Shown: positions 15,351 through 23,474 of the stretch, one piece after another | How positions within the stretch are numbered: position 1 is the stretch's first letter | Layout of the letters: every line of letters starts with the position of its first letter | Notes under the pieces: model-generated | Database searches by the model: none | What the model was told of the DNA's origin: nothing | The model's input: the letters and a program-made list of their open reading frames with translations, nothing else | From: Bacillota bacterium | Lineage (GTDB): Bacteria > Bacillota > Bacilli > Alicyclobacillales > SLC66 | DNA: 64,000 nt | Direction: 5' to 3' | NCBI GenBank assembly: GCA_021821055.1 | Contig: JAKACX010000004.1 | Coordinates: 21,019 to 85,018, forward strand | Made by a program: the position numbers and the translations under genes

Positions 15351-15884
15351 GTGCCGACTAGCCGTGTCGCCATGCTGCTCTCTGCTCTTGCCGCCATGCT
15401 CATCGTGGGCTGCGGGCCTCACCAGGAGAACAGCGCGCCATCTTCGCTCCTGGTGGATGTTGCGGCCGCGAAGACAGCCTACATATACCTCACGGCAGGG
15501 TACAATTCGAACAACCTCGACGCCAATTTTGACGGGTACGCCAACGGCCGTCTCGTGATTACAGTGCCCGTCGGTTACCGCGTGGTGCTCAACGTGACGA
15601 ACGACGGCGGCATCCCGCACGACGCCGGCGTGTACACGGTCCAAAACCAGCTTGCGTTCGCGGGAGCCGGGGATTCCACGACGGCTCTCGAGCACAACCC
15701 GTCAGCGGGCATCATGCCGGGGCAGTCGGCCACCTTCCGGTTTGTGGCGGACCGGATCGGCTCATACCGTCTCGCCGACCTGCTCTACAGTTTTCCGGCA
15801 CACGGCCGGATGCACGATTCACTGGGCATGTGGGCCGCGTTTCGCGTGGCGCGGACTGGTTCGCCGCGCGTCATGGCGGACTGA
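15351..15884 (+). CDS. Sulfocyanin-like lipoprotein without the copper-binding Cys
   Basis: The 177-residue product has a lipobox (AAMLIVGC, Cys21) and a sulfocyanin/rusticyanin-type beta domain: YLTAGYNSNNLDANFDGYANG, 'VPVGYRVVLNVTNDGGIPHDAGVY', 'GIMPGQSATFRF' and 'HDSLGMWAAF'. The first His (IPHD) and a C-terminal His...Met pair are present, but the Cys that normally precedes them (WFACGI-type) is replaced, and Cys21 is the only Cys in the protein. A canonical type 1 copper site therefore cannot form. GTG start at 15351 with GGGAGG five nt upstream. It sits just before an intact cupredoxin and the oxidase genes, so it may be a structural or copper-delivery homologue. Confidence 0.7.
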   Translation: MPTSRVAMLLSALAAMLIVGCGPHQENSAPSSLLVDVAAAKTAYIYLTAGYNSNNLDANFDGYANGRLVITVPVGYRVVLNVTNDGGIPHDAGVYTVQNQLAFAGAGDSTTALEHNPSAGIMPGQSATFRFVADRIGSYRLADLLYSFPAHGRMHDSLGMWAAFRVARTGSPRVMAD

Positions 15885-15964
15885 TGCGGTGTGCGCCGGC
15901 TGCAGAAACCGTTCCGGGCGGCGCTGCCCCGTCGCCCGGGATCGAAGAGGAGGCTTGAATCGCC

Positions 15965-16627
15965 GTGGAACGTGACCGCGCCGCGCGCCCGTCCCCTGCA
16001 CAGCGAACACCGAACCCGTACTGGAACGGGCGCGTCATGTGGCTTGTCGTCAGCGTCGCAACCGCAGTGGCTGTCATCGCGCTGTTCTGGCAGCGTCCAC
16101 TGCAGAACGCCTGGACGGTGATGGCAGGTCGGCACGCACAGCCCGGTACGGTTCTCATCTTCCAGTTCGACTATGGCTACACGCCGCAGGATATCACGTG
16201 GCGGGTCGGCGACAGGGTGACGATTGCGCTGCGCAATCAGAGCCCGTCGCACTGGCACGAGATGATGATCGGACGCGGGGCGGACGTCACGCCGACCGCC
16301 TTTGGACCCCTGCCGACGCAGTTTGAGGAAGACTTCTGGAGTGGTGTGCGGGTGACCATCAGCCACGCGCGCATGGTGGACAACATCGTGCTGCACGATG
16401 CCATCGTGACGTTCCGGGGGCCGCAGCCGAGTGTCGCCACAGGCGGCAATTTCAGTCCGACGCTGCAACCGGGAGGCGCTCTGGACATGACATTCACGGT
16501 GCCGGACAAACCGGGGGTGTGGCACTACGGTTGCTTCGTGCAACAGTACATCCACTACATGGACGGCATGAAGGGCACCATCACCATTCTGCCGGCTTCC
16601 TCTTTGCCGGCCTCCTCGCCGTCCTAG
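15965..16627 (+). CDS. Membrane-anchored cupredoxin with intact type 1 copper ligands
   Basis: The 220-residue product has one N-terminal TM helix (about 24-43) then an extracytoplasmic cupredoxin domain. The ligands are visible: His in SHWHEMM, then Cys, His and Met in GCFVQQYIHYMDGM. The GTG start follows AGGAGG by 11 nt. As the only protein of this cluster with a full copper site besides CoxB, it is the likely electron donor to the aa3-type oxidase, replacing a cytochrome c. It may belong to a transcript with ctaG and the sulfocyanin-like gene. Confidence 0.75.
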   Translation: MERDRAARPSPAQRTPNPYWNGRVMWLVVSVATAVAVIALFWQRPLQNAWTVMAGRHAQPGTVLIFQFDYGYTPQDITWRVGDRVTIALRNQSPSHWHEMMIGRGADVTPTAFGPLPTQFEEDFWSGVRVTISHARMVDNIVLHDAIVTFRGPQPSVATGGNFSPTLQPGGALDMTFTVPDKPGVWHYGCFVQQYIHYMDGMKGTITILPASSLPASSPS

Positions 16628-16682
16628 CTTGGGCAAACGCCCTGGCGGCGTGCAGCGGCGGAACCGGGACCGGGTGATACAC

Positions 16683-16777
16683 GGAAAATGCGAGCGAATC
16701 TGCACCCTGCCATCTGTGGCGCCTGATTGAATCGCATTTTCATGGTTTGCTGGTGTGCGGATGCGCCGCACATGGCG
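16683..16777. repeat. Type A dispersed repeat, full copy A3 (reverse orientation)
   Basis: Read on the minus strand, this 95-bp copy matches A2 nearly base for base: GCCATGTGCGGCGCATCCGC, CATGAAAATGCGATTCAATC, GGCGCCACAGATGGC and ATTCGCTCGCATTTTCC. Arm b and arm b' (AAAATGCGA / TCGCATTTT region) are perfectly complementary here. Confidence 0.85.
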
Positions 16778-16881
16778 ATCTCTTGCGATTATGGGACGGT
16801 CCAGGTCAGGGCAGGCGCGGAGCAGTCTGCATGCGTACGACCCGGTTCTCGGCGGCCATTTGGAGATTCATCGCGCCTGCG

Positions 16882-16926
16882 CCCCGACAGAACCCCGGAC
16901 TTGAATGTTCCGGGGTTCTGTCGGGG
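16882..16926 (+). promoter_or_regulatory. 18-bp hairpin in the coxB leader
   Basis: CCCCGACAGAACCCCGGA (16882-16899) is perfectly complementary to 16909-16926 across a 9-nt loop. There is no U-tract after it, so it is not a simple terminator; the ribosome site of coxB begins 19 nt downstream. It could protect the 3' end of the upstream transcript, stabilise the coxBA mRNA or act as an operator. Confidence 0.65.
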
Positions 16927-16955
16927 GGCGGGCGCCAGGAAGGCAGGGGTGCAGT

Positions 16956-17768
16956 GTGGTCGATCGTGTCATGTTCACCATCTGGTGGCTTCTGGCGTCG
17001 GTGCTCGCCGAATGGGGTGTTCGCGCGCTGATTCACCGCGGCGTGTACTACTACACCGCCTCCAGCCAGGCGCAGGACGGTGAACGCGCCGTCGCGTTCA
17101 TTCTCACGGTTCTCACGCCAGTCTTCACGTTTGTAGTGGTTATGCTCATCTACAACTTTATCCGTTTCAGTACAGCCAGGGGAGTGGCCACGCCCGGCCC
17201 GCACCAGTTTCAAACGAACAAGACGTTCATCGGCATGTGGGTGCTGATCAGCATCGGGCTGAATGTGCTGTTCTTTGTCCATCCGTCCGCGTCCGCGCTG
17301 GAACAGATGTTTAACAGTGAGCAGCAACGGGTGCATCGGCAGGATCTGGTGGTGAACGTTGTCGCCCGGCAGTGGCAATGGATATTCAGCTACCCGCAAT
17401 ACGGCGTGGAGGACGCCGAGGATGCAAATGGGAACAGCACCCTGTACCTGCCGGTGAACCGCAACGTCAAATTCATTCTTCGGTCGTACGACCCGTACCA
17501 CACCTACGCGCCAGAAGCGGCCGTCGTGCACGACTTCTGGATCCCCGCCTTTGGCCTGAAGCAGGACATCATTCCTGGCGAGACGCGCTACATGTACGTG
17601 CATACGACAAAGGTCACGTCCTATAACGTCAATCCCATGGTCCGCGTGCAGTGCGCGGAGGTCTGCGGCCCCGGCCATCCCTTCATGGAGGCTCCGGTGC
17701 ACGTGGTGTCCGGCGTGGATTTTGTCGCTTGGGTACGGCAGCAGAGGATGCGGCAGGCACAAAGCTGA
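16956..17768 (+). CDS. coxB: Cytochrome c oxidase subunit II (CuA)
   Basis: The 270-residue protein has two N-terminal TM helices (FILTVLTPVFTFVVVMLIY; FIGMWVLISIGLNVLFFV) and a CuA domain with all ligands: His192 (VHDFWIP), Cys233 and Cys237 (CAEVCGPGHPFM), His241 and Met244. No heme c domain is fused, unlike caa3 oxidases. I start at GTG 16956 (VVDRVMFTIWW), which has AGGGG six nt upstream; the upstream in-frame codons lie within the leader hairpin. It receives electrons outside the membrane and passes them to CoxA; the coxA start lies 22 nt downstream. Confidence 0.9.
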   Translation: MVDRVMFTIWWLLASVLAEWGVRALIHRGVYYYTASSQAQDGERAVAFILTVLTPVFTFVVVMLIYNFIRFSTARGVATPGPHQFQTNKTFIGMWVLISIGLNVLFFVHPSASALEQMFNSEQQRVHRQDLVVNVVARQWQWIFSYPQYGVEDAEDANGNSTLYLPVNRNVKFILRSYDPYHTYAPEAAVVHDFWIPAFGLKQDIIPGETRYMYVHTTKVTSYNVNPMVRVQCAEVCGPGHPFMEAPVHVVSGVDFVAWVRQQRMRQAQS

Positions 17769-17790
17769 GCACAAGATTGGGGAGATCGGT

Positions 17791-19725
17791 TTGAGTTCTC
17801 ATGTCGGCAATGCGAAGCGGCAGTTCGTAACGTCCGGCGGCTCCGGCGAAGCCGTCCTGCCTGACCGGCGCATGACGCCGCCTGTCGTGCGCGGCATCCT
17901 GTGGGCGGCCATCGCGTTTATCCTTGTCAATACACTCGTCAGCCAGGTGCTCGACCGCCAGGCGTACGATCCATTCATCACGAAGGTCTCCGTGACGTTC
18001 GCGTGGACCGCCGCGCTGTGCGGTTGGCTGCTCGGCGTCGGCGGCTGGGAGATGCTTGTCAAACCGCATTTCGGTTATCCGCTGGTCTGGCGGACGCCTG
18101 CCGACTGGCGGCGCTACTTCATGCTGTCGCTCGATCACAAGGTGGTCGGCATCCAGTACCTTGCGACGAGTGCGGCGGGGCTGTTCATCGCCGGATTCGC
18201 CGCCATGATGATGCGCGCCGAACTGATGCAGGCCAGGCTGTGGTTTTTCCCCAACATGAGCGCCTACCTCTCCGCGGTGGGCATCCACGGCACGATCATG
18301 ATGTTCGCCTTTGGCACGGTCGTGCTCGTCGGGGGATTCGGCAACTATCTGATTCCCCTGATGCTTGGCGCCAACGGCTCTGCGTTCCCGCGGGTATCCG
18401 CGATCAGCGTGTGGCTGCTTCCGGTGGGAATTGCAACGGTGGCGCTCAGCCCGCTTCTCGGCATGTGGACGACCGGTTGGCGGGCGTACGCGCCACTTTC
18501 CGGACAGGATCCCTCGGGCATCGTGTTTTACTATCTCGGCGTGTTTGCCATGACCGTCTCGTCGCTGCTCGTCGCCGTCAACCTTACGGCGACGATCATC
18601 TTCAAGCGCGCCGCTGGACTGACGTGGAATCGCATCCCGATGTACGCCTGGGGCATCCTCGCCGTAAGCCTGCTCAATATCATCTGGCTGCCGGAGATTC
18701 AGATGACGTTTATCCTGTCGCTGCTCAACAACATTGTCCCATTTCCACTGTTTTCGCAGGTGGGCACGCCGCTGACGTACATGGAGATCTTCTGGCTGTT
18801 CGGACACCCCGAGGTGTACATCATCGTGGTCCCCGCGTTTGCCATATGGCAAGAGATCCTGCCTGTCATGGGACAGAAGACGCTGTTCGCCAGGCAATGG
18901 GGGGTGCTCGGCCTGGTGTTCGTCATGCTGTTCAGTGGACTGGTGTGGGCGCATCACATGTTCACCAACATGCGCAACAGCCAGATGCTCCCCTTCTCGT
19001 TTTTCACCGAGATGATCTCGATTCCCACGGGGTTCGCCTATCTCGTCGCGCTGGGCACCATGTGGAAGGCGCGGATGCGCCCGAAGGCGCCGACCGTGCT
19101 GGTGTTGATGAGCATGTTCAACTTTCTCATCGGCGGGGTCACGGGCGTGCTGCTTGCCGACCCCGTCATCAACCTGCAGGCGCACGACACATTCTTCATC
19201 GTCGGGCACTTTCACTACACCATCATCGGGGCCATGCTGTTCTCCGCCCTGGCCGCCGTCTACTACTGGATGCCCCGCCTGTGCGGACGCATGTACAGCG
19301 AGACATGGGCCAATCTGCTCTCGGTGTGGGTATTCATCGCCTTCAACGCGGTCTTTGGCCAGTTCTTCCTCCTGGGCCTGCGCGGAATGAACCGCTGGGT
19401 GCCGGTCTACCCCGCCTATCTGCAGAACATGAACTTTGAGGTGTCCATCTTTGCCTTCCTGCTCGGTATCGGCTTCCTGTTGCACCTGATCCACGTCGTG
19501 TGGATGTGGAACCACGGCGAGCCGGCGGGAACAAATCCGTGGCAGGGCAAGACGCTTGAATGGCATTCCGCGTCAGGTCCCGGACAGACGAACTTTGCCG
19601 TCGCACCGATCGTCTTGCGCGGCTTTTACAATTACGCCGACCGGAGACCGGTGCTCGCCTCGCGCGGCGCGGGGGAGCGGGAAGCGACCGGCGGCGGGGC
19701 GACGCCTGGGCCGACGGCGGAGTGA
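17791..19725 (+). CDS. coxA: Heme-copper oxidase subunit I
   Basis: The 644-residue, 12-14-helix protein has the full catalytic set: GHPEVY (CuB His, the cross-linked Tyr and the proton-channel Glu of A1-type oxidases), VWAHHMF (the two other CuB His) and GHFHYTIIGA (heme a and a3 axial His). An N-terminal extension of about 50 residues precedes TM1. The TTG start at 17791 has GGGGAG six nt upstream. With subunit II before it and subunit III after it, it forms an aa3-type proton-pumping terminal oxidase; menaquinol electrons probably arrive via the b6-type complex and cupredoxin. Confidence 0.92.
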   Translation: MSSHVGNAKRQFVTSGGSGEAVLPDRRMTPPVVRGILWAAIAFILVNTLVSQVLDRQAYDPFITKVSVTFAWTAALCGWLLGVGGWEMLVKPHFGYPLVWRTPADWRRYFMLSLDHKVVGIQYLATSAAGLFIAGFAAMMMRAELMQARLWFFPNMSAYLSAVGIHGTIMMFAFGTVVLVGGFGNYLIPLMLGANGSAFPRVSAISVWLLPVGIATVALSPLLGMWTTGWRAYAPLSGQDPSGIVFYYLGVFAMTVSSLLVAVNLTATIIFKRAAGLTWNRIPMYAWGILAVSLLNIIWLPEIQMTFILSLLNNIVPFPLFSQVGTPLTYMEIFWLFGHPEVYIIVVPAFAIWQEILPVMGQKTLFARQWGVLGLVFVMLFSGLVWAHHMFTNMRNSQMLPFSFFTEMISIPTGFAYLVALGTMWKARMRPKAPTVLVLMSMFNFLIGGVTGVLLADPVINLQAHDTFFIVGHFHYTIIGAMLFSALAAVYYWMPRLCGRMYSETWANLLSVWVFIAFNAVFGQFFLLGLRGMNRWVPVYPAYLQNMNFEVSIFAFLLGIGFLLHLIHVVWMWNHGEPAGTNPWQGKTLEWHSASGPGQTNFAVAPIVLRGFYNYADRRPVLASRGAGEREATGGGATPGPTAE

Positions 19726-19745
19726 GGCGCCCCGGGCGGGACGGG

Positions 19746-19787
19746 ACGGTGGACGGTGGACGGTGGACGGTGGACGGTGGACGGTGG
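19746..19787 (+). repeat. Heptanucleotide tandem repeat, six units of ACGGTGG
   Basis: Six perfect ACGGTGG units, then an imperfect ACGGGGC, lie between the coxA stop and the start of the subunit III gene. A 7-nt unit is not a multiple of three, so copy-number change would alter spacing between the two cistrons or any structure there. Such pure short repeats are rare in this window. Confidence 0.9.
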
Positions 19788-19860
19788 ACGGGGCGGTGGC
19801 AGCGGCAGCGGGACGAGGGATGAAGCGCAGGACGCAGGATGACAGGGAGGCTTTCGGACT

Positions 19861-20475
19861 GTGACAAGATCCTTGGCACAAGTGAAGGTCAGACAGAAGC
19901 CGGTGCCGTCGTCGCCGGCGGCCGGACCGTCTCCGGCGGTGCTCGACAGGCGGGATTACGCGCAACACCAATTCGGGCTGATGCTGTTCATGGTGACCCA
20001 AGGCATCCCCTACTTTGTTCTGATCAACATGCGCTTCATGGTTGCGGGAGCATATGTGCCGCCGCACCTGGACGTGTGGTTTGGCGCCTTGTTGCCGACG
20101 ATCCTCCTGTGGATCGGCGCCGCCTTCGCGTGGCGCGGTGCGCTCGCCTTGCGCAACGACCGCACGCGGCAGTGCGCGCGGGATCTGGCGCGCACGGAAG
20201 TGGTTGGCGCTGTCGGACTGGTGGCGCTCATGGCGCCTTTCTGGCGGCACTCGTTTGACCCGATCGGACGTTTCGGCACGGTGTACCTGAGTTCACTCGG
20301 CGTGGCCAGCTTTTATACGCTGGTTGCGCTGGCTGTGGTGCTGGGTGCGGCCTTTCGGACGCGGCGCGGCCTGGTTACCCGCCTGGCGCCGTGGGGAGCG
20401 CGGTCTGCGGCCGCGGTCTGGACATTCAACGCGGCGTCGTGGCTTGTATTGTACATCGTGTTCTACTCGATCTGA
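19861..20475 (+). CDS. Heme-copper oxidase subunit III
   Basis: The 204-residue product has a Pro/Ser-rich start and about five TM helices, including FGLMLFMVTQGIPYFVLINMRF, 'WFGALLPTILLWIGAAFAWRGALAL' and 'FYTLVALAVVLGAAF', a layout matching short CoxC/CyoC-type subunits. The usual CoxC Glu motif is not obvious, so identity rests on size, topology and position directly after coxA. GTG start with GGGAGG ten nt upstream. It probably stabilises the oxidase core. Confidence 0.75.
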   Translation: MTRSLAQVKVRQKPVPSSPAAGPSPAVLDRRDYAQHQFGLMLFMVTQGIPYFVLINMRFMVAGAYVPPHLDVWFGALLPTILLWIGAAFAWRGALALRNDRTRQCARDLARTEVVGAVGLVALMAPFWRHSFDPIGRFGTVYLSSLGVASFYTLVALAVVLGAAFRTRRGLVTRLAPWGARSAAAVWTFNAASWLVLYIVFYSI

Positions 20476-20481
20476 CGGGGG

Positions 20482-20703
20482 ATGAGGGTGTTGCAGGATT
20501 TCTGGCCGGCGCTTCCATTCTACATTCCATACAGTGTAGGCATGCCGAACTGGTGGGACATGGTCTGGTGGCTGTATCAACTGGGTCTCATGTCCGGCGT
20601 TCTGTGGGTGCTGTACGGCATCGCACGCTGGGTTGACCGCAATTTTCTCGAACAGTCCGCGGACCCGGACGGCTGCGGCGACGAATGGAAGGGTGATATG
20701 TGA
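20482..20703 (+). CDS. Small oxidase-associated membrane protein, 73 aa
   Basis: The product has Trp-rich amphipathic sequence (VGMPNWWDMVWWLYQLGL) and one or two helices, ending in an acidic tail EQSADPDGCGDEWKGDM. It begins 6 nt after the subunit III stop and overlaps the next gene by 4 nt, which places it in the oxidase operon; a role like subunit IV is inferred. The start could be ATG 20482 or the nearby GTG/TTG codons. Confidence 0.65.
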   Translation: MRVLQDFWPALPFYIPYSVGMPNWWDMVWWLYQLGLMSGVLWVLYGIARWVDRNFLEQSADPDGCGDEWKGDM

Positions 20704-21320
20704 TGGCAGGGGCGACGGGGGACCGGGAAGGGAGGTCGACGGTGCGTGGGGAAGGCGGCGGACGGGGCCAATCGCGCAGGACACTTTCGTCGTGGCTTGC
20801 GCTTGTGAATGGGTCGGCGATTCTGTGCGGGTTGGGGTGCGCGGTGAGCGGTTTCGCGATGGTGCGCGACATCGACGGGCAAAGCTTCAAGCATGTCCGC
20901 TCCAACAACCACGCCGCGCTTAACGACAGTGTCTTGACGGGGTCGTTGCTTGCGCCAAGGGCGGCATGGGGCGAGCGGATACGCCGCGAGGTGCCGGGGG
21001 TGGTGTACGCGGTTGTATTGCAGCGGGGGAGCAATGTGTTCGTGGCGGCGGCGCCCGCCGCTGCCGACGGGGTGGCCAAGGGCCGTGCGGCAGTTCGGAC
21101 TGGCGCGCCATCCACCGCGCGCGAAGCGGACCTGCAGGCGTCGGTTGGGCGCCTCGTGCGCCGGTTCGATCCACGCGTTACGCATGTGTACGTGACAACA
21201 GACACGACAGTCGTGAATCACTTCCACCGCTATGTGGCAGATCGGCTGGCGGGGCAAAGCACGGGAGGGGACATCGTGTTCAACGACCTGGAGCGGCTCT
21301 ATCCGGGCGTCCGGTGGTGA
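20700..21320 (+). CDS. YhcN/YlaJ-like protein
   Basis: The 206-residue product has a hydrophobic segment near residues 30-55 (SWLALVNGSAILCGLGC...) and a C-terminal domain with the YhcN/YlaJ pattern: 'REVPGVVYAVVLQRGSNVFVAAA', 'RLVRRFDPRVTHVYVTTDTTVVNHFHRYVADRLAG' and an 'FNDLERLYP' end. This family is known mostly from spore lipoproteins of Bacillus; the lipobox here is not canonical. It starts at GTG 20700 or ATG 20703, overlapping the previous stop. Its presence at the end of the oxidase operon is unusual. Confidence 0.7.
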   Translation: MMAGATGDREGRSTVRGEGGGRGQSRRTLSSWLALVNGSAILCGLGCAVSGFAMVRDIDGQSFKHVRSNNHAALNDSVLTGSLLAPRAAWGERIRREVPGVVYAVVLQRGSNVFVAAAPAAADGVAKGRAAVRTGAPSTAREADLQASVGRLVRRFDPRVTHVYVTTDTTVVNHFHRYVADRLAGQSTGGDIVFNDLERLYPGVRW

Positions 21321-21608
21321 CGCGCGCCGGACCTGCGCCAGACCTGCGCCGGACCTGCGCCAGTGCGCTGCATGCGGGCAGAAGGCGGGGGCGCGCGCCC
21401 GCGCCAAACGCGCCAGGCTCTGTAAGTGTCCATAAGCACAGAAACTGTTCGTGCCGGGTGCCCATGTCGTGCCGAGGAGCGTACCGCAACCCGAAGGGAA
21501 CTGTGATCATCCAAACCGGGGCAGGCGCGAAGCGGTGCGGTGGGTCATTGACAGAGGAATATATTTAAGTATTATAATATAAAAACGAGAAGTCGGGGGT
21601 TGACGCGA
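21321..21608. other. Intergenic region before the mercury operon
   Basis: It holds three 11-nt direct repeats of (G/A)GACCTGCGCC (21329-21361), a GGGAACTGTGATCATCC stretch at 21497-21513 resembling a type B repeat end, and the mer promoter. No gene is supported. Confidence 0.6.
21548..21578 (+). promoter_or_regulatory. Promoter/operator of the mercury operon
   Basis: TTGACA (21548-21553) is followed by TATTAT (21570-21575, 16-nt spacer) or TATAAT (21573-21578, 19-nt spacer). The spacer and -10 form an AT-only dyad-rich stretch (ATATATTTAAGTATTATAAT), the kind of sequence ArsR/SmtB repressors bind. The regulator is encoded as the second gene of the operon, consistent with autorepression. Confidence 0.7.
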
Positions 21609-21755
21609 ATGGCGCGAGAGCGCAAGCAAGCAAATGGGGCGTCTGTGGAGTTGCTCGGCATTGCGCTTGCCGCCGCGCTGTGCTGCGGGCTTCCGGTGGT
21701 CCTGGCCGCCGTTGGCCTCACGGCGGCCGGGAAGGAGTGTCGACGGGATGAATAG
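21609..21755 (+). CDS. 48-residue di-cysteine membrane peptide of the mer operon
   Basis: ATG 21609 with GGGGG nine nt upstream encodes a basic start MARERKQANGASVELLG, then one hydrophobic helix with ALCCGLPVVLAAVGLTAAG and a basic end KECRRDE. The Cys-Cys pair followed by a small/Pro-Leu helix strongly resembles TM1 of MerT, whose CC motif takes Hg(II) across the membrane, but the rest of MerT is missing. It overlaps the ArsR-type regulator by 8 nt. It may be a minimal mercury transporter or an oligomerising part of one; homology is inferred from the motif only. Confidence 0.7.
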   Translation: MARERKQANGASVELLGIALAAALCCGLPVVLAAVGLTAAGKECRRDE

Positions 21756-22095
21756 CTTTGAACTGGAAGCGCGGGTTCCCGATGCAACCGTCCAGACCGG
21801 GATATACGCAAAATTCTTCCACGGCCTGGCGAATCCGACGCGGTTGCGGCTCGTTGAGGTTCTGCTGGAGGGAGAACGGAGTGTAGGTCAGTTGGTGGAG
21901 GCTGTCGGAGCGGCTCAGAGTCAGGTCTCCAACCAATTGGCCTGCTTAAAATGGTGCGGCTACGTGACCGCGCGCCAAGAGGGGAAGTACGTGCTGTACC
22001 GGATCTCCGACGACCGGGTGCGCAGCATGCTGCAACTGGCGCGCGAAATTGTCGCGGATAACGCGGAGCATATTCAGTGTTGCACGCGGATGTGA
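21748..22095 (+). CDS. ArsR/SmtB-family mercury-sensing repressor
   Basis: The 115-residue product is a winged-helix ArsR protein: FFHGLANPTRLRLVEVLLEG, recognition helix SVGQLVEAVGAAQSQVSNQLACLKWCGYV and wing RQEGKYVLYRISD. Cys residues in LACLKWCG and a C-terminal HIQCC match the metal site of ArsR-type 'MerR' regulators of Gram-positive mer operons. AAGGAG lies ten nt before ATG 21748. It should repress the operon from the AT-rich operator at 21548-21578 and be released by Hg(II). Confidence 0.85.
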   Translation: MNSFELEARVPDATVQTGIYAKFFHGLANPTRLRLVEVLLEGERSVGQLVEAVGAAQSQVSNQLACLKWCGYVTARQEGKYVLYRISDDRVRSMLQLAREIVADNAEHIQCCTRM

Positions 22096-22144
22096 GCGGC
22101 GCCCCGGCGTCCGGCGCAGACGCATGAGAGAGGGGAAGAGTTGG

Positions 22145-22759
22145 GTGAAGAAGGTCTTGTTGGGCATCGCGCTGTTCGTGGTGCTCGGTGTGGGCGTCTT
22201 TGGTTTCAGCCGCTTCGGGCGTGTCGGGTTGGCGGCGTCGGCAGACGCGTTTCCGGCCGCGTCCGGCACTGGTGCGGCGGCTTCACCCGCTGCGCAACAG
22301 TCGGGGACCGCCGGGTCGACTGGACCGTCGGCGTCAAGCGGATCAGCCCCGTCGAGTACGTCCGTCCAGTCAAACGCAACTGTCGGGGCGCTCACGCTCA
22401 CCGCAGTCACGGGTGCCCGCATCGTTGTCAACCCTGCGCAGAAGACGGTTCTGCACTTTATGACGTCGTCCTGCTCTGAGTGCCTTCCGACGGAGATCAT
22501 GCTGGCGAAGTTTCAGCACGCGCCGGGAGTCCAGTTGATCTCGATCGACGTACAGCCACAGACGGATACGGCCGCGACGATCGCACAGTTTTCGCGTATT
22601 GCCCACAGTCACTGGCCGTATGTGCTCGAGGGTACGCCAGCCCTGGTGCAGCGGTTCCACATCACCGCGCTCGATACGGTGATCGTCCTCTACCACAACA
22701 GCGTGGTGTTTTCAGCCGTTGCCCCGTCTCGTCAGCAGTTGGCGGCGGTGCTTTCATGA
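22145..22759 (+). CDS. Membrane-anchored thioredoxin-like protein of the mer operon
   Basis: The product (about 204 residues from GTG 22145; ATG 22124 is an in-frame alternative) has an N-terminal TM helix KKVLLGIALFVVLGVGVFGF and an Ala/Ser/Thr-rich spacer. A thioredoxin-like domain follows with the active-site motif HFMTSSCSECLPTE (CxxC), then 'VQLISIDVQP', a cis-Pro-type 'EGTPALVQRFHI' and 'VIVLYHNSVVF'. AGGGG precedes the GTG. It overlaps the ccdA-like gene (ATGA), and such pairs shuttle reducing power across the membrane, possibly to keep the mercury-transport cysteines reduced. Confidence 0.8.
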   Translation: MKKVLLGIALFVVLGVGVFGFSRFGRVGLAASADAFPAASGTGAAASPAAQQSGTAGSTGPSASSGSAPSSTSVQSNATVGALTLTAVTGARIVVNPAQKTVLHFMTSSCSECLPTEIMLAKFQHAPGVQLISIDVQPQTDTAATIAQFSRIAHSHWPYVLEGTPALVQRFHITALDTVIVLYHNSVVFSAVAPSRQQLAAVLS

Positions 22760-23427
22760 CCGCAGGACTTGCCGTGGTTCTGGCGGCGGGCATGATGGCG
22801 GCGTTCAATCCGTGCGGAGTGGTCATGCTGCCATCCTACATTGTACATCTTGTCGGGGGGCGTGAGAGCAGGGCGCACGATGGACTGTTTGCCGGACTGC
22901 TCATGACGGCCGGGTTTCTCCTGGTGTTCATCATCGTCGGCGTGCTGTCGGTGGCGTTTGCGCAGGCGATCGGCGAAGCGGCCGCATGGACCGCCGAGGC
23001 CGTGGGCTTGGCGTTTGTCGTTATGGGAGCGTTGATGTTGGCGGGGCGCAGGGGAGTGTCGTTTCACATAGGAATACAATGGGAACTAAAAGAAGGCGCG
23101 AATTCATCGATCTTTTTGTATGGAATAGCGTATGCGCTGGGTTCTCTCGGCTGCACGCTGCCTCTCTTCTCCGTGCTCGTGCTGTCGTCGTTTCGCGGCG
23201 GCGGAATCGTTGCGGGCCTGTCGGACTTTGCAGCGTACGCGCTCGGGATGGGCTTTGTTGTGACCGTGATCTCGCTGGCGTCCACGATATCGCAGCAGCT
23301 GATGGGGCGCCTGGTGCGCGCCGGGGCCCGCTGGATGGGGCGCTTTGGCGGCGCGGTCGCGCTGGCCACGGGGATCTATTTGATGCTGTACTGGTTCCCG
23401 TACCTCCGGTTGTATGCGGGATTGTGA
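22756..23427 (+). CDS. CcdA/DsbD-like thiol-electron transporter
   Basis: The 223-residue, six-helix product carries the two functional Cys in conserved helix motifs: [14 protein letters not shown] near the N-terminus and [13 protein letters not shown] in the fourth helix, the CcdA/DsbD-beta pattern. Its ATG overlaps the thioredoxin-like gene by 4 nt. It carries electrons from cytoplasmic thioredoxin to the outward-facing CxxC protein. Placement between that gene and merA suggests service to mercury detoxification rather than cytochrome c maturation. Confidence 0.85.
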   Translation: MTAGLAVVLAAGMMAAFNPCGVVMLPSYIVHLVGGRESRAHDGLFAGLLMTAGFLLVFIIVGVLSVAFAQAIGEAAAWTAEAVGLAFVVMGALMLAGRRGVSFHIGIQWELKEGANSSIFLYGIAYALGSLGCTLPLFSVLVLSSFRGGGIVAGLSDFAAYALGMGFVVTVISLASTISQQLMGRLVRAGARWMGRFGGAVALATGIYLMLYWFPYLRLYAGL

Positions 23428-23474
23428 GGCCGTTTCGCGGCGTGGGACTTACACAGAGAATGGGGTGTTGCGCA

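Larger units (their letters stand above)
16628..16955. other. Intergenic region between cupredoxin and coxB
   Basis: This 328-bp gap contains the reverse-oriented type A repeat (16683-16777) and a strong 18-bp hairpin (16882-16926) shortly before the coxB start. No gene is supported. Confidence 0.7.

Noticed and set aside
17683..19566. Minus-strand 627-codon frame opposite coxA
   Set aside because: The sequence is low-complexity charged residues and lies fully inside the conserved coxA gene.
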